Notes under the pieces: generated by a model | The model's database searches: none | Seen by the model: the letters and a program-made list of their open reading frames with translations, nothing else | Told to the model about the DNA's origin: nothing | Translations under genes and position numbers: made by a program | Part shown: one piece after another, positions 49,966 to 58,934 of the stretch | Numbering within the stretch: position 1 is the first letter of the stretch | How the letters are laid out: each line of letters opens with the position of its first letter | NCBI RefSeq assembly: GCF_036178845.1 | Contig: NZ_CP108070.1 | Coordinates: 9,176,001-9,240,000 of the forward strand | Direction of reading: 5' to 3' | Source of the DNA: Streptomyces sp. NBC_00271 | GTDB lineage: Bacteria > Actinomycetota > Actinomycetes > Streptomycetales > Streptomycetaceae | DNA length: 64,000 nt

Positions 49966-51087
49966 CTAGGACAGGTCCCGGGCGTCGGGACCGGTAGCGG
50001 TCCCGCCCTGGGCCTCGCCCTCCGTCTCCGCCAGCGCGAGCGTCCGCGCGGCCAGCTCACTGATCCGTACACCGTCGAAGCCGAACACCGCGCTGCGTAC
50101 GGTGTCCTCCAGCGGGTCCTTCCACTGCGCGGGAATGGCCCCGGCCCCGCACAGGACCCCGGCCACCGAGCCCGCCGTCGCGCCGTTCGAATCGGTGTCC
50201 AGGCCGCCGCGGACGGTCAGCGTGATGGTCCGGGTGAAGTCGCCGTCGCCGTAGAGCAGCCCGGCCGTGAGCACGGCGGCGTTCGGGATCGTGTGGATCC
50301 AGCCGAGCCCCGCGGTCTCCTCGGACACCGTGGTGAGCGTGTCCTCCCAGGTCATCCGGGTCTCGTGAAGCGTGAGCACCCGGCCTACGGTGCGGGCGAG
50401 GCGACTGCTCGCGGGAATGACGGTCAGCGCCGTGTCCAGCGCGTGGCGGACCGTGGGCGCGGTGAACGCGGCCGAGACGAGCGCCGCCGCCCACATCGCC
50501 CCGTACACGCCGTTGCCGGTGTGGGACAGCACGGCGTCGCGACGGGCGAGGGAGGCCGCCCGGTGCGGCGCGCCCGGGCTGGTCCAGCCGTAGACATCGG
50601 CGCGGATCAGGGCGCCGATCCATTCCTGGTAGGGGTTGTCGTACGTCGCCGTCAGCGGCGGTTTGATGCCATTGGCGAGGTTGCGGTACGCGGCCCGCTC
50701 CGCCGTGAACGTCTGCAGATACGGCAGCCGCAGCAGCCACAGGTCGCCGACCTGCTCGGTGCTGAAACCGAAACCGTGCGTCTCCAGCAGGTGCAGCCCC
50801 AGGATCGCGTAGTCGACGTCGTCGTCACGGCAGCTGCCGTGGATGCGGCCGCGCACGCATTGCCGCCACTCGGGCCGCAGCTCGAACTCGCCGGCGTCAC
50901 CGTCGGTGGCGGGCTCGGGAAGATAGTCGGTGAGCGGCAGGGCGGCGGCCTGTCGCAGATAGCGGTCGATACGGTCCCGCGTCCAGTGGTCGCCCTGCTC
51001 GACCGGCTTGCCGAGCATGTTGCCCGCGATCCGGCCCAGCCAGCCCCCGAGAACGCGGTCCGCGAGTTCGGTGCCCACAGGGGTCAT
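49966..51087 (-). CDS. ADP-ribosylglycohydrolase-family protein
   Basis: A 373-residue all-helical DraG/ARH-type protein. Dinuclear-metal motifs are visible: GSCRDDDVDYAILGLHLLE (Asp cluster) and RGGLDTDSNGATAGSVAG (second Asp pair), along with GGWLGRIAGNMLGKPVE at the N-terminus. These enzymes remove ADP-ribose from proteins or cleave related glycosidic bonds. It lies 40 bp upstream of the NUDIX gene on the same strand, so co-transcription is possible and a NUDIX enzyme could process released ADP-ribose; this pairing is inference. The divergent glycerate kinase begins 145 bp away. Confidence 0.9.
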   Translation of the reverse strand: MTPVGTELADRVLGGWLGRIAGNMLGKPVEQGDHWTRDRIDRYLRQAAALPLTDYLPEPATDGDAGEFELRPEWRQCVRGRIHGSCRDDDVDYAILGLHLLETHGFGFSTEQVGDLWLLRLPYLQTFTAERAAYRNLANGIKPPLTATYDNPYQEWIGALIRADVYGWTSPGAPHRAASLARRDAVLSHTGNGVYGAMWAAALVSAAFTAPTVRHALDTALTVIPASSRLARTVGRVLTLHETRMTWEDTLTTVSEETAGLGWIHTIPNAAVLTAGLLYGDGDFTRTITLTVRGGLDTDSNGATAGSVAGVLCGAGAIPAQWKDPLEDTVRSAVFGFDGVRISELAARTLALAETEGEAQGGTATGPDARDLS

Positions 51088-51232
51088 AGCTCCGGTTTAC
51101 CCAATTCCGGGCATGAGCGTGCGGTGTTCCACGGGCCGGTCGGAGCATGACGGCGGGGGCGTCCTCCGGTTAAGGTCGCAGCGGCGCGACTGCCTTGACG
51201 TGTGCGAGGCCGGAAAGCAAGGGGAATGCAAG

Positions 51233-52405
51233 GTGGCGGACTCTGCTGTGAAGACGACACGTGCGGGCACCGGGCGTGTTCCGCGGGTGCTGATCGCCGC
51301 GGACAAGTTCAAGGGATCGCTGACCGCCGTGCAGGTCGCGGAGCGCGTCATGGCCGGGCTGCGCCGCGTCGTGCCGGGTGTCGAGGTCGAGGCGCTGCCC
51401 GTGGCCGACGGCGGCGACGGGACCGTGGACGCGGCGGTCGCGGCCGGGTTCGAGCGGCGGGAGGTGCGGGTCGCCGGCCCGCTGGGCGACGAGCTCACCG
51501 CCGCCTTCGCGCTGCGCGGCGACACCGCGGTGGTGGAGATGGCGGAGGCGAGCGGATTGCAGCGGCTGCCCGCCGGGGTGTTCGCGCCGCTGACGTCGTC
51601 CACGTACGGGTCCGGGGAGCTCCTGCGGGCCGCGCTGGACGCCGGGGCCCGGACGATCGTGTTCGGCGTGGGCGGCAGCGCGACGACGGACGGCGGGGCG
51701 GGGATGCTGTCCGCGCTCGGGGCGCGGTTCGTGGACGCGGAGGGGGAGCCGGTGGCTCCCGGCGGTGCGGCGCTGAGTGACGTGGCGACCGCGGACCTGT
51801 CCGGCCTGGACCCCCGGCTGTCCTCCGTGGACTTCGTCCTCGCCAGCGACGTGGACAACCCGCTCACCGGGCCGAAGGGCGCGCCCGCCGTGTACGGCCC
51901 CCAGAAGGGGGCGAGCCCCGACGACGTGGAGATCCTGGACGCGGCCCTCGGACACTTCGCCGCGGTTCTGGAGAAGTCGATCGGGTCCAGGGCCACGGAG
52001 TACGCCGCGGCGCCGGGAGCGGGAGCCGCGGGTGGCATCGGCTACGGTGCGCTGGTCCTGGGCGCCCGGTTCCGTCCCGGTATCGACGTGATGCTCGACG
52101 TCCTCGGCTTCGCGCCCGCGCTGGAGAGGGCCACCCTGGTGATCACCGGTGAGGGGTCCCTCGACGAACAGACCCTCCACGGCAAGGCTCCGGCGGGGGT
52201 GGCCGCGGCCGCCCGCGCCGCGGGCAAGGAGGTCGTCGCGGTGTGCGGGCGCCTGGCACTGCGCCCGGAGGCGCTCGGCAGGGCCGGCATCCGGCGCGCG
52301 TACCCCCTCACGGAGGTCGAGCCCGACATCGCACGATGCATCTCCGACGCGGGGCCGATCCTGGAGACGGTGGCCCAGAACATCGCCCGCGACTTCCTGA
52401 CCTGA
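51233..52405 (+). CDS. glxK: Glycerate kinase (GlxK type)
   Basis: A 390-residue glycerate kinase: VLIAADKFKGSLTAVQVAERV, LPVADGGDGTVDA, SSTYGSGELLRAALDAGA, GGSATTDGGAGMLSALGA and ITGEGSLDEQTLHGKAPAGVA are all family signatures. It phosphorylates D-glycerate to 2-phosphoglycerate. The GTG at 51233 has AAGGGGAA upstream and places homology near the start; the upstream open frame is shadow. A strong shared terminator follows at 52464-52501. Confidence 0.93.
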   Translation: MADSAVKTTRAGTGRVPRVLIAADKFKGSLTAVQVAERVMAGLRRVVPGVEVEALPVADGGDGTVDAAVAAGFERREVRVAGPLGDELTAAFALRGDTAVVEMAEASGLQRLPAGVFAPLTSSTYGSGELLRAALDAGARTIVFGVGGSATTDGGAGMLSALGARFVDAEGEPVAPGGAALSDVATADLSGLDPRLSSVDFVLASDVDNPLTGPKGAPAVYGPQKGASPDDVEILDAALGHFAAVLEKSIGSRATEYAAAPGAGAAGGIGYGALVLGARFRPGIDVMLDVLGFAPALERATLVITGEGSLDEQTLHGKAPAGVAAAARAAGKEVVAVCGRLALRPEALGRAGIRRAYPLTEVEPDIARCISDAGPILETVAQNIARDFLT

Positions 52406-52463
52406 CCGGTCCAGGGGGACAACGAGGCACGAAGAGGTAAGGCGAGGTACGACGCGGCATGAC

Positions 52464-52501
52464 GAAGGGGCCCGAACCGGTTGTCCGGTTCGGGCCCCTT
52501 C
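52464..52501. terminator. Bidirectional terminator between glxK and pssA
   Basis: A 17-bp perfect stem, GAAGGGGCCCGAACCGG and its complement, with loop TTGT. It lies 58 bp after glxK and 20 bp after the pssA stop, so it can serve both convergent genes. Confidence 0.85.
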
Positions 52502-52520
52502 GGGCGTGTACGAGGAAAAG

Positions 52521-53375
52521 CTACGGCAGCTGCGCCGCCCGTGCCTCACGCCGGTTGTCGCGGAAGTTGTTCACCCGCCGAGCCGTCGCGAACAGCGGAA
52601 TCACCGCACCCATGACGAGCTGCAGCGCACAGCCGGTCTGGAGCAGGAGCTGACCGCTGGGGGCGTCGAAAGCCCACGCCGCCAGCAGACCCATGGACAG
52701 GACGATCCAGGAGAGCATCGCCACCGCGAGGCGGCCCCGCGGCTTCGGGTACTCCACCCGGCTCACCATCAGCCACGCCGTGCCGAGGATCGCCATCAGC
52801 GTCGCCGCGAAGGGCAGCTCCAGGAGCACGATCGAGACGACCGTCAGCGCTCCGAACGGCGACGGCATGCCCTGGAACGTGCCGTCCTTCACCGTGACGC
52901 AGGAGAAGCGGGCGAGGCGGAGGACGACCGCGAGCAACACCACGATCGCGCCGAGCGCCGCCACTCTCTGGTGCGCGTCGTCCGCGACCATGCCGTAGAC
53001 GAGGACGAAGTACGCGGGCGCCAGACCGAAGCTGATCAGGTCCGACAGGTTGTCCAGTTCCGCGCCCATGGGGGAGGAGCGCAGCTTGCGGGCGACGAGG
53101 CCGTCGAAGAGGTCGAAGACCGCGGCGCAGAGCATCAGGATGACGGCCGTGGCGGCGCTGTGGCGCGCCATGCCCGACTCCTGGCTGCCGGTGAGGTGCG
53201 GGATCAGAATGCCCGTGGTGGTGAAGTACACCGCCATGAAGCCGCACGTGGCGTTGCCGAGGGTGAGGGTGTCCGCTATTGAGAGGCGGAGAGAGAGGGG
53301 CATCTCCTCCTCGTCGTCCACCTCGTCGGCCTCCGGCACCCAGCCGGCCTGAGTCTCAGGATCAATCACGGTCAA
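52521..53375 (-). CDS. pssA: CDP-diacylglycerol-serine O-phosphatidyltransferase
   Basis: A 284-residue membrane enzyme with the CDP-alcohol phosphatidyltransferase motif in FDLFDGLVARKLRSSPMGAE then LDNLSDLISFG (DGxxAR...GxxxDxxxD). About eight membrane helices follow an acidic N-terminus. It condenses CDP-diacylglycerol with L-serine to phosphatidylserine. Its start overlaps the end of psd by 14 bp, so the two steps to phosphatidylethanolamine are translationally linked. Confidence 0.95.
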   Translation of the reverse strand: MTVIDPETQAGWVPEADEVDDEEEMPLSLRLSIADTLTLGNATCGFMAVYFTTTGILIPHLTGSQESGMARHSAATAVILMLCAAVFDLFDGLVARKLRSSPMGAELDNLSDLISFGLAPAYFVLVYGMVADDAHQRVAALGAIVVLLAVVLRLARFSCVTVKDGTFQGMPSPFGALTVVSIVLLELPFAATLMAILGTAWLMVSRVEYPKPRGRLAVAMLSWIVLSMGLLAAWAFDAPSGQLLLQTGCALQLVMGAVIPLFATARRVNNFRDNRREARAAQLP

Positions 53376-54009
53376 TTCGAGTCACCCCAGCCACGGTCTT
53401 CTGACCGACTTCCACATCGACCTCGACACCCTCGGGGAGGTAGATGTCGACGCGCGAGCCGAAGCGGATGAGACCGATCCGGTCGCCCTGCTCGACCTTC
53501 GTACCTTGCGGGATATAAGGAACGATACGGCGGGCGACCGCGCCGGCGATCTGGATCATCTCGATGTCACCGAGTTCGGTGTCGAAATGCCAGACGACGC
53601 GTTCGTTGTTCTCGCTCTCCTTGTTGAACGCCGGAACGAACCCACCGGGGATGTGTTCGACCGAGGTCACCGTGCCGGAGAGCGGCGCGCGGTTGACGTG
53701 TACGTTCAAAGGGCTCATGAAGATCGCGACGCGGGTGCGTCCGTCCTTCCACGGCATGATGCTCTGCACCACACCGTCGGCGGGCGAGATGACCCGGCCC
53801 GGGGCGATCTCGCGCTCGGGGTCGCGGAAGAACCACAGCATGCCCGCCGCGAGCGCGGTGGCGGGTACGGCCACGGCCTTGGCGGCGCCGGAGCGGCGTG
53901 CCTTGGCCAGACTGAGTGCTGCGGTGGCAACGGTCGGGAGAAGCCACGGCGATGCTCCGCGCGCGAGGCGGACCCGGCCGCGAGGTGCAGAGGTTTGGCT
54001 GTGGGGCAT
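53362..54009 (-). CDS. psd: Phosphatidylserine decarboxylase (short type)
   Basis: A 215-residue proenzyme of the short PSD-A class. A membrane helix lies near residues 40-60. Key blocks are WFFRDPERE, SPADGVVQSI (Asp), FMSPLNVHVNRAP (His) and the self-cleavage site in IRFGSRVDIYLP, where the Ser after Gly becomes the pyruvoyl group. It converts phosphatidylserine to phosphatidylethanolamine. Start at MPHSQTSAPRG; the upstream extension to 54090 lacks similarity. It is separated from the acyl-CoA dehydrogenase gene by 179 bp containing a terminator, so it heads its own psd-pssA unit. Confidence 0.95.
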   Translation of the reverse strand: MPHSQTSAPRGRVRLARGASPWLLPTVATAALSLAKARRSGAAKAVAVPATALAAGMLWFFRDPEREIAPGRVISPADGVVQSIMPWKDGRTRVAIFMSPLNVHVNRAPLSGTVTSVEHIPGGFVPAFNKESENNERVVWHFDTELGDIEMIQIAGAVARRIVPYIPQGTKVEQGDRIGLIRFGSRVDIYLPEGVEVDVEVGQKTVAGVTRIDRD

Positions 54010-54132
54010 GGATGACCTTCGTAGCGGATGATGCCGCGCTGGAACGGGGGACGGCGGCTTTCCCGGGATCGTACCGGGCGCGGGCCGCAACTGGGCAAGC
54101 CAGGAAGCCGAGTCGGCGGCCGAAGAGTGTGA

Positions 54133-54167
54133 CGGGGTGTGATCTTCTTCTCGAAGAAAACACCCCG
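54133..54167 (-). terminator. Terminator after the ethylmalonyl-CoA operon
   Basis: Outer stem CGGGGTGT/ACACCCCG and inner stem TTCTTC/GAAGAA, 22 bp beyond the acyl-CoA dehydrogenase stop. Confidence 0.7.
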
Positions 54168-54188
54168 AACCACGACATCCAACCCTGC

Positions 54189-55394
54189 TTAACCCTGGAG
54201 TCGGTACTCTTCGAGCAGTCGGCGCCCGATGATCATTTTCTGGATTTCGGCGGTACCTTCGCCGATCAGCAGCATCGGCGCCTCACGGTAGAGGCGCTCG
54301 ATCTCGTACTCCTTGGAGAAGCCGTAGCCGCCGTGGATCCGGAAGGCGTCCTCGACCACTTCCTTGCAGTATTCGGAGGCGAGGTACTTCGCCATCCCTG
54401 CCTCGAGGTCGTTTCGTTCCCCGGAGTCCTTTTTGCGGGCCGCGTTCACCATCATTGCATGGGCCGCTTCGACCTTGGTGGCCATCTCGGCCAGCTTGAA
54501 CTGGATGGCCTGGTGCTGCGCGATCGGCTTGCCGAAAGTGTGACGCTGCTGGGCATAGGAGACACCCAGCTCGAACGCACGCTGTGCGACACCGCAACCA
54601 CGTGCCGCCACGTTGACGCGGCCGACCTCGACTCCGTCCATCATTTGGTAAAACCCTCGGCCAGTGGTGCCGCCGAGTACCCGATTGGCCGGAACGCGTA
54701 GTCCGTCCATGATGAGCTCGGTCGTGTCGACGCCCTTGTAGCCCATCTTGTCGATCTTCCCGGGAATGGTGAGGCCGGGGCGGACCTCTCCGAAGCCGGG
54801 CTCCTTCTCGACCAGGAAGGTCGTCATCGACTTGTGGGGCGCGGTGCCCTCCGGGTGTCCTTCGTCACTTCGTACGAGCACGGCCACCAGGTTCGACGAG
54901 CCGCCGTTCGTCAGCCACATCTTCTGACCGTTCAGGACGTACTCGTCGCCGTCCCTGACCGCCTTCGAGGTGATCGCGGAGACGTCCGAGCCGAGAGCCG
55001 GCTCCGACATCGAGAACGCGCCGCGCACCTCGCCCAGGGCCATCCGGGGCAGGAAGTGGTCCTTCTGCTCCTGCGTGCCGTGCTGCTTGAGCATGTACGC
55101 CACGATGAAGTGCGTGTTGATGATGCCGGAGACCGACATCCAGCCGCGGGCGATCTCCTCGACGCAGAGCGCGTAGGTGAGGAGGGACTCGCCCAGGCCC
55201 CCGTACTCCTCGGGGATCATCAGACCGAACAGGCCCAACTCCTTGAGGCCGTCGACGATCTGCTGGGGGTACTCGTCGCGGTGCTCCAGCTCGGTCGCGA
55301 CCGGGATGATCTCCTTGTCCACGAAGTCGCGGACGGTGGAGAGGATCTCCTGCTGGACGTCGGTGAGACCGGCGGTCTGGGCGAGTCGCGCCAT
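54189..55394 (-). CDS. Acyl-CoA dehydrogenase, probable methylsuccinyl-CoA dehydrogenase
   Basis: A 401-residue flavoprotein dehydrogenase: FGLMIPEEYGGLGESLLTYA, GAFSMSEPALGSDVSAI, KMWLTNGGSSNLV, RHTFGKPIAQHQAIQFKLA and the C-terminal IHGGYGFSKEYEIERLYREA with GEGTAEIQKMIIGRRL. The Glu of YREAP...E-G-T is in the usual catalytic-base region. Last gene of the ccr operon; in the ethylmalonyl-CoA pathway the matching step is (2S)-methylsuccinyl-CoA to mesaconyl-CoA. It is shorter than the proteobacterial Mcd (about 550 residues), so the specific role is by context. Start MARLAQTAG lies two bases beyond the MaoC stop. Confidence 0.88.
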   Translation of the reverse strand: MARLAQTAGLTDVQQEILSTVRDFVDKEIIPVATELEHRDEYPQQIVDGLKELGLFGLMIPEEYGGLGESLLTYALCVEEIARGWMSVSGIINTHFIVAYMLKQHGTQEQKDHFLPRMALGEVRGAFSMSEPALGSDVSAITSKAVRDGDEYVLNGQKMWLTNGGSSNLVAVLVRSDEGHPEGTAPHKSMTTFLVEKEPGFGEVRPGLTIPGKIDKMGYKGVDTTELIMDGLRVPANRVLGGTTGRGFYQMMDGVEVGRVNVAARGCGVAQRAFELGVSYAQQRHTFGKPIAQHQAIQFKLAEMATKVEAAHAMMVNAARKKDSGERNDLEAGMAKYLASEYCKEVVEDAFRIHGGYGFSKEYEIERLYREAPMLLIGEGTAEIQKMIIGRRLLEEYRLQG

Positions 55395-55396
55395 GG

Positions 55397-55909
55397 CTAC
55401 TTCTCCTGCTGCTTGAGTTCCGGACGGCCGGGCTGCTCGCCCCCGCGCTCCTTGATGTACGTCTCGGTCGGCACCATGACCTTGCGACGGAACACGCACA
55501 CCAGCGTGCCGTCCTGCTTGTAGCCCTTGGTCTCGACGTGGACGATCCCGCGGTCGCTCTTCGACTTCGAGGGCGTCTTGTCGAGGACCGTGGTCTCGCC
55601 GTAGATCGTGTCGCCGTGGAAGGTCGGCGCCACGTGCTTCAGCGACTCGATCTCCAGGTTGGCGATCGCCTTCCCGGAGACGTCCGGGACGGACATGCCG
55701 AGCAGCAGCGAGTAGATGTAGTTGCCCACGACGACGTTCCTGCCGAAGTCCGTCGTCCGCTCCGCATAGTTCGTGTCCATGTGGAGGGGGTGGTGGTTCA
55801 TGGTCAGGAGACAGAAGAGGTGGTCGTCGTACTCCGTGACCGTTTTCCCGGGCCAGTGCTTGTAGACCGCGCCGACCTCGAACTCCTCGTACGTGCGTCC
55901 GAACTGCAT
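55397..55909 (-). CDS. MaoC-like dehydratase, probable mesaconyl-CoA hydratase
   Basis: A 170-residue hot-dog-fold protein: FEVGAVYKHWPGKTVTEYDDHLFC, LTMNHHPLHMDTNYAERT (hydratase Asp/His region) and GNYIYSLLLGMSVPDVSG then FHGDTIYGETTVLD. This is the MaoC form that hydrates mesaconyl-CoA to beta-methylmalyl-CoA in the ethylmalonyl-CoA pathway. It is the fourth gene of the operon, six bp after the lyase gene. ATG 55909 was preferred as homology begins at MQFGRTYEEFE. Confidence 0.88.
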   Translation of the reverse strand: MQFGRTYEEFEVGAVYKHWPGKTVTEYDDHLFCLLTMNHHPLHMDTNYAERTTDFGRNVVVGNYIYSLLLGMSVPDVSGKAIANLEIESLKHVAPTFHGDTIYGETTVLDKTPSKSKSDRGIVHVETKGYKQDGTLVCVFRRKVMVPTETYIKERGGEQPGRPELKQQEK

Positions 55910-55914
55910 GGTGC

Positions 55915-56880
55915 TCAGGCCTCCGGGGCTTCGAACTTGGACGTGCGCTGCATGCCGGCCGCCCGGCCCTTGCCCGAGATGACCAGGGCCATCTTGCGGC
56001 TGGCCTCGTCGATCATCTCGTCGCCGAGCATCGCGGAGCCCTTCTTGCCGCCCGCCTCGGACGTGTAGTACTCGTATGCGTCGAGGATGAGCTCGGCGTG
56101 GTCGAAGTCCTCCTGGGAGGGCGAGAAGATCTCGTTGGCCGCGGCGACCTGGTCCGGGTGCAGCACCCACTTGCCGTCGAAGCCCAGGGCGGCGGCGCGC
56201 CGGGCGACCTCGCGGTAGCCCTCCTGGTTGCGGATCTGGAGGTAGGGGCCGTCGATCGCCTGGAGGTCGTGCGTACGGGCGGCCATCAGGATGCGCATCA
56301 GGATGTAGTGGTACGCGTCCGCCGGGTAGCCCGGCGGCTGCTCGCCCACGACCAGCGACTTCATGTTGATGGAGGCCATGAAGTCGGCCGGGCCGAAGAT
56401 GATGGTCTCTACACGCGGTGAGGCCGCGGCGATGTCGTCGACGTTGACGAGCCCCTTCGCGTTCTCGATCTGCGCCTCGATGCCGATCTTGCCGACCTCG
56501 AAGCCCATCGTCTTCTCGATCTGCGTCAGCAGCAGGTCGAGCGCGACGACCTGCTGGGCGTCCTGGACCTTCGGCAGCATGATGCAGTCGAGGTTCTGGC
56601 CCGCGCCCTCGACGACCGTGACGACATCGCGGTACGTCCAGTGCGTCGTCCAGTCGTTCACCCGTACGACCCGCGTCTTGCCGGTCCAGTCGCCCTCGTT
56701 CAGGAACTTCACGATGGTGTGTCGCGCCTCGGGCTTGGCGAGCGGGGCGCAGGCGTCCTCCAGGTCCAGGAAGACCTGGTCCGCGGGGAGGCCCTGGGCC
56801 TTCTCCAGGAAGCGGGGGTTCGAGCCGGGCACGGCCAGGCAGGAACGCCGCGGGCGAAGGCGGTTGACGGGCGTGGTCAT
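55915..56880 (-). CDS. HpcH/HpaI-CitE-like CoA ester lyase (malyl/methylmalyl-CoA lyase)
   Basis: A 321-residue lyase: RRSCLAVPGSNPRFLEKAQ, VFLDLEDACAPLAKPEAR (acid pair), RVNDWTTHWTYRDVV, IMLPKVQDAQQV, IEAQIENAKGLVNVDDIAAA (metal Glu) and IFGPADFMAS (metal Asp), WVLHPDQVAAANEIFSPS. It should cleave beta-methylmalyl-CoA to glyoxylate and propionyl-CoA. Its ATG overlaps the stop of the mutase gene by ATGA. Confidence 0.9.
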   Translation of the reverse strand: MTTPVNRLRPRRSCLAVPGSNPRFLEKAQGLPADQVFLDLEDACAPLAKPEARHTIVKFLNEGDWTGKTRVVRVNDWTTHWTYRDVVTVVEGAGQNLDCIMLPKVQDAQQVVALDLLLTQIEKTMGFEVGKIGIEAQIENAKGLVNVDDIAAASPRVETIIFGPADFMASINMKSLVVGEQPPGYPADAYHYILMRILMAARTHDLQAIDGPYLQIRNQEGYREVARRAAALGFDGKWVLHPDQVAAANEIFSPSQEDFDHAELILDAYEYYTSEAGGKKGSAMLGDEMIDEASRKMALVISGKGRAAGMQRTSKFEAPEA

Positions 56881-58925
56881 GCGGGGACCTCCAGGGGGTC
56901 GAGCTTGTTCGCTTTCCGGATCTCGTCGACGATACGGCCGATGATTCCGGTGATGTCGAAGTCCTTCGGTGTGAATACCGCGGCGACTCCCGCGGCGCGC
57001 AGCAGTTCGGCGTCGGCGTTCGGGATGATCCCGCCGGCGATCACCGGGATGTCGGCCGCGCCGGCCTCGCGCAGCCGTTCCAGCACGTCCGGCACCAACT
57101 GGGCGTGCGAGCCGGACAGGATGGACAGGCCGACGCCGTGCACGTCCTCGGCGACGGCCGCGTCCACGATCTGCTCGGGCGTGAGCCGGATGCCCTGGTA
57201 GACCACCTCGAACCCGGCGTCGCGGGCCCGCACGGCTATCTGCTCGGCGCCGTTGGAGTGCCCGTCCAGGCCCGGCTTGCCCACCAGGAAGCGGAGCTTG
57301 CCGACGCCGAGGTCGCGGGCGGTCGCCTCGACCTTGCGGCGCACCAGCGCCAGCGCGGTGCCCTCCTCGGCGGTGACCGCGACGGGCGCGGACGAGACGC
57401 CGGTCGGGGCGCGGAACTCGCCGAACACCTCGCGCAGGGCCTCGGACCACTCGCCGGTCGTGACCCCGGCGCGGGCGCACTCCAAGGTGGCCTCCATGAG
57501 GTTGTCGGTGCCCTTGGCCGCCTCCTTCAGCCGCTCCAGCGCCTTGCAGGGGCGCGGGTGGTTGAACGGCGGCTGGTAGCGCGTGTCGCGCCACTGCTGG
57601 AGCGCGGCGACGACACGGGCCTCGACGGCCGGGTCGACGGTCTGGATCGCCGCGTCCAGGTCAGCGGTGAGCGGGTTCGGCTCGGTCGACTCGTAGATGT
57701 TGACGCCGACGATCTTCTCGGTGCCGCCCTCGATCCGGGCCCGGCGCTCGGCGTGCGAGGAGACGAGCTGCGACTTCAGGTAGCCCGACTCGACGGCGGC
57801 CATCGCCCCGCCCATCTCGTCGATCCGGTCCATCTCGGCGAGCGACTCCTCGACGAGGGCCGCGACCTTCGCCTCGATGACGTGCGAGCCCTCGAAGATG
57901 TCCTCGTACTCCAGCAGGTCGCTCTCGTGCGCCAGTACCTGCTGGATGCGCAGCGACCACTGCTGGTCCCAGGGCCGGGGCAGCCCGAGCGCCTCGTTCC
58001 AGGCGGGCAGCTGCACGGCACGCGCGCGTGCGTCCTTCGACAGCGTCACGGCCAGCATCTCGAGGACGATCCGCTGGACGTTGTTCTCCGGCTGCGCCTC
58101 GGTCAGGCCGAGCGAGTTGACCTGGACGCCGTAGCGGAAACGCCGCTGCTTGGCGTCCTGGATGCCGTAGCGCTCGCGCGTGACCTGGTCCCAGATCCGT
58201 CCGAACGCCCGCATCTTGCACATCTCCTCGATGAACCGGACACCCGCGTTCACGAAGAAGGAGATACGGGCGACGACGTCACCGAACTTCTCGGCGGGCA
58301 CCTGCCCCGAGTCGCGGACGGCGTCCAGCACGGCGATGGCCGTCGACATCGCGTACGCGATCTCCTGGACGGGGGTCGCGCCCGCCTCCTGGAGGTGGTA
58401 CGAGCAGATGTTGATCGGGTTCCACTTGGGCATGTGGGAGACCGTGTACGCGATCATGTCCGTCGTCAGCCGGAGTGAGGGCACCGGCGGAAAGACATGC
58501 GTACCCCGCGACAGGTACTCCTTGACGATGTCGTTCTGCGTCGTCCCCTGGAGCTTGGTGATGTCGGCGCCCTGCTCCTCGGCGACGACCTGGTAGAGCG
58601 CCAGCAGCCACATGGCGGTGGCGTTGATGGTCATCGAGGTGTTCATCTGCTCCAGGGGGATGTCCTGGAACAGACGGCGCATGTCACCGAGGTGCGAGAC
58701 CGGCACCCCGACCCGGCCGACCTCGCCGCGGGCGAGGATGTGGTCGGGGTCGTACCCGGTCTGCGTGGGCAGGTCGAAGGCCACGGAGAGACCCGTCTGC
58801 CCCTTGGCGAGGTTGCGCCGGTACAACTCGTTGGACGCCTCGGCGGTGGAGTGACCGGCGTAGGTCCGCATGAGCCACGGCCGGTCCTTCTCCCGCCGTC
58901 CAGCGGCGTTCTGACGCTCAGTCAT
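56877..58925 (-). CDS. meaA: Ethylmalonyl-CoA mutase (MeaA)
   Basis: A 682-residue B12-dependent mutase. The N-terminal catalytic domain starts RPWLMRTYAGHSTAEASNELYRRNL, with SVAFDLPTQTGYDPDH, LQGTTQNDIVKEYLSRGT and PINICSYHLQEAGATPVQE. The cobalamin-binding domain near residue 555 has the DxHxxG motif in GKPGLDGHSNGAEQIA and later LSILSGSH and VIAGGIIPNAD. It carries both domains in one chain, as MeaA/Ecm does, and converts (2R)-ethylmalonyl-CoA to methylsuccinyl-CoA. It starts nine bases after ccr, in the expected pathway order. Confidence 0.94.
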   Translation of the reverse strand: MTERQNAAGRREKDRPWLMRTYAGHSTAEASNELYRRNLAKGQTGLSVAFDLPTQTGYDPDHILARGEVGRVGVPVSHLGDMRRLFQDIPLEQMNTSMTINATAMWLLALYQVVAEEQGADITKLQGTTQNDIVKEYLSRGTHVFPPVPSLRLTTDMIAYTVSHMPKWNPINICSYHLQEAGATPVQEIAYAMSTAIAVLDAVRDSGQVPAEKFGDVVARISFFVNAGVRFIEEMCKMRAFGRIWDQVTRERYGIQDAKQRRFRYGVQVNSLGLTEAQPENNVQRIVLEMLAVTLSKDARARAVQLPAWNEALGLPRPWDQQWSLRIQQVLAHESDLLEYEDIFEGSHVIEAKVAALVEESLAEMDRIDEMGGAMAAVESGYLKSQLVSSHAERRARIEGGTEKIVGVNIYESTEPNPLTADLDAAIQTVDPAVEARVVAALQQWRDTRYQPPFNHPRPCKALERLKEAAKGTDNLMEATLECARAGVTTGEWSEALREVFGEFRAPTGVSSAPVAVTAEEGTALALVRRKVEATARDLGVGKLRFLVGKPGLDGHSNGAEQIAVRARDAGFEVVYQGIRLTPEQIVDAAVAEDVHGVGLSILSGSHAQLVPDVLERLREAGAADIPVIAGGIIPNADAELLRAAGVAAVFTPKDFDITGIIGRIVDEIRKANKLDPLEVPA

Positions 58926-58934
58926 CTCGGGACC

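Noticed and set aside
2198..51087. An ADP-ribose metabolism cluster (macro domain, two sirtuins, NUDIX, ADP-ribosylglycohydrolase)
   Set aside because: The genes are 20-50 kb apart in separate operons; only the NUDIX/ADP-ribosylglycohydrolase pair is adjacent.
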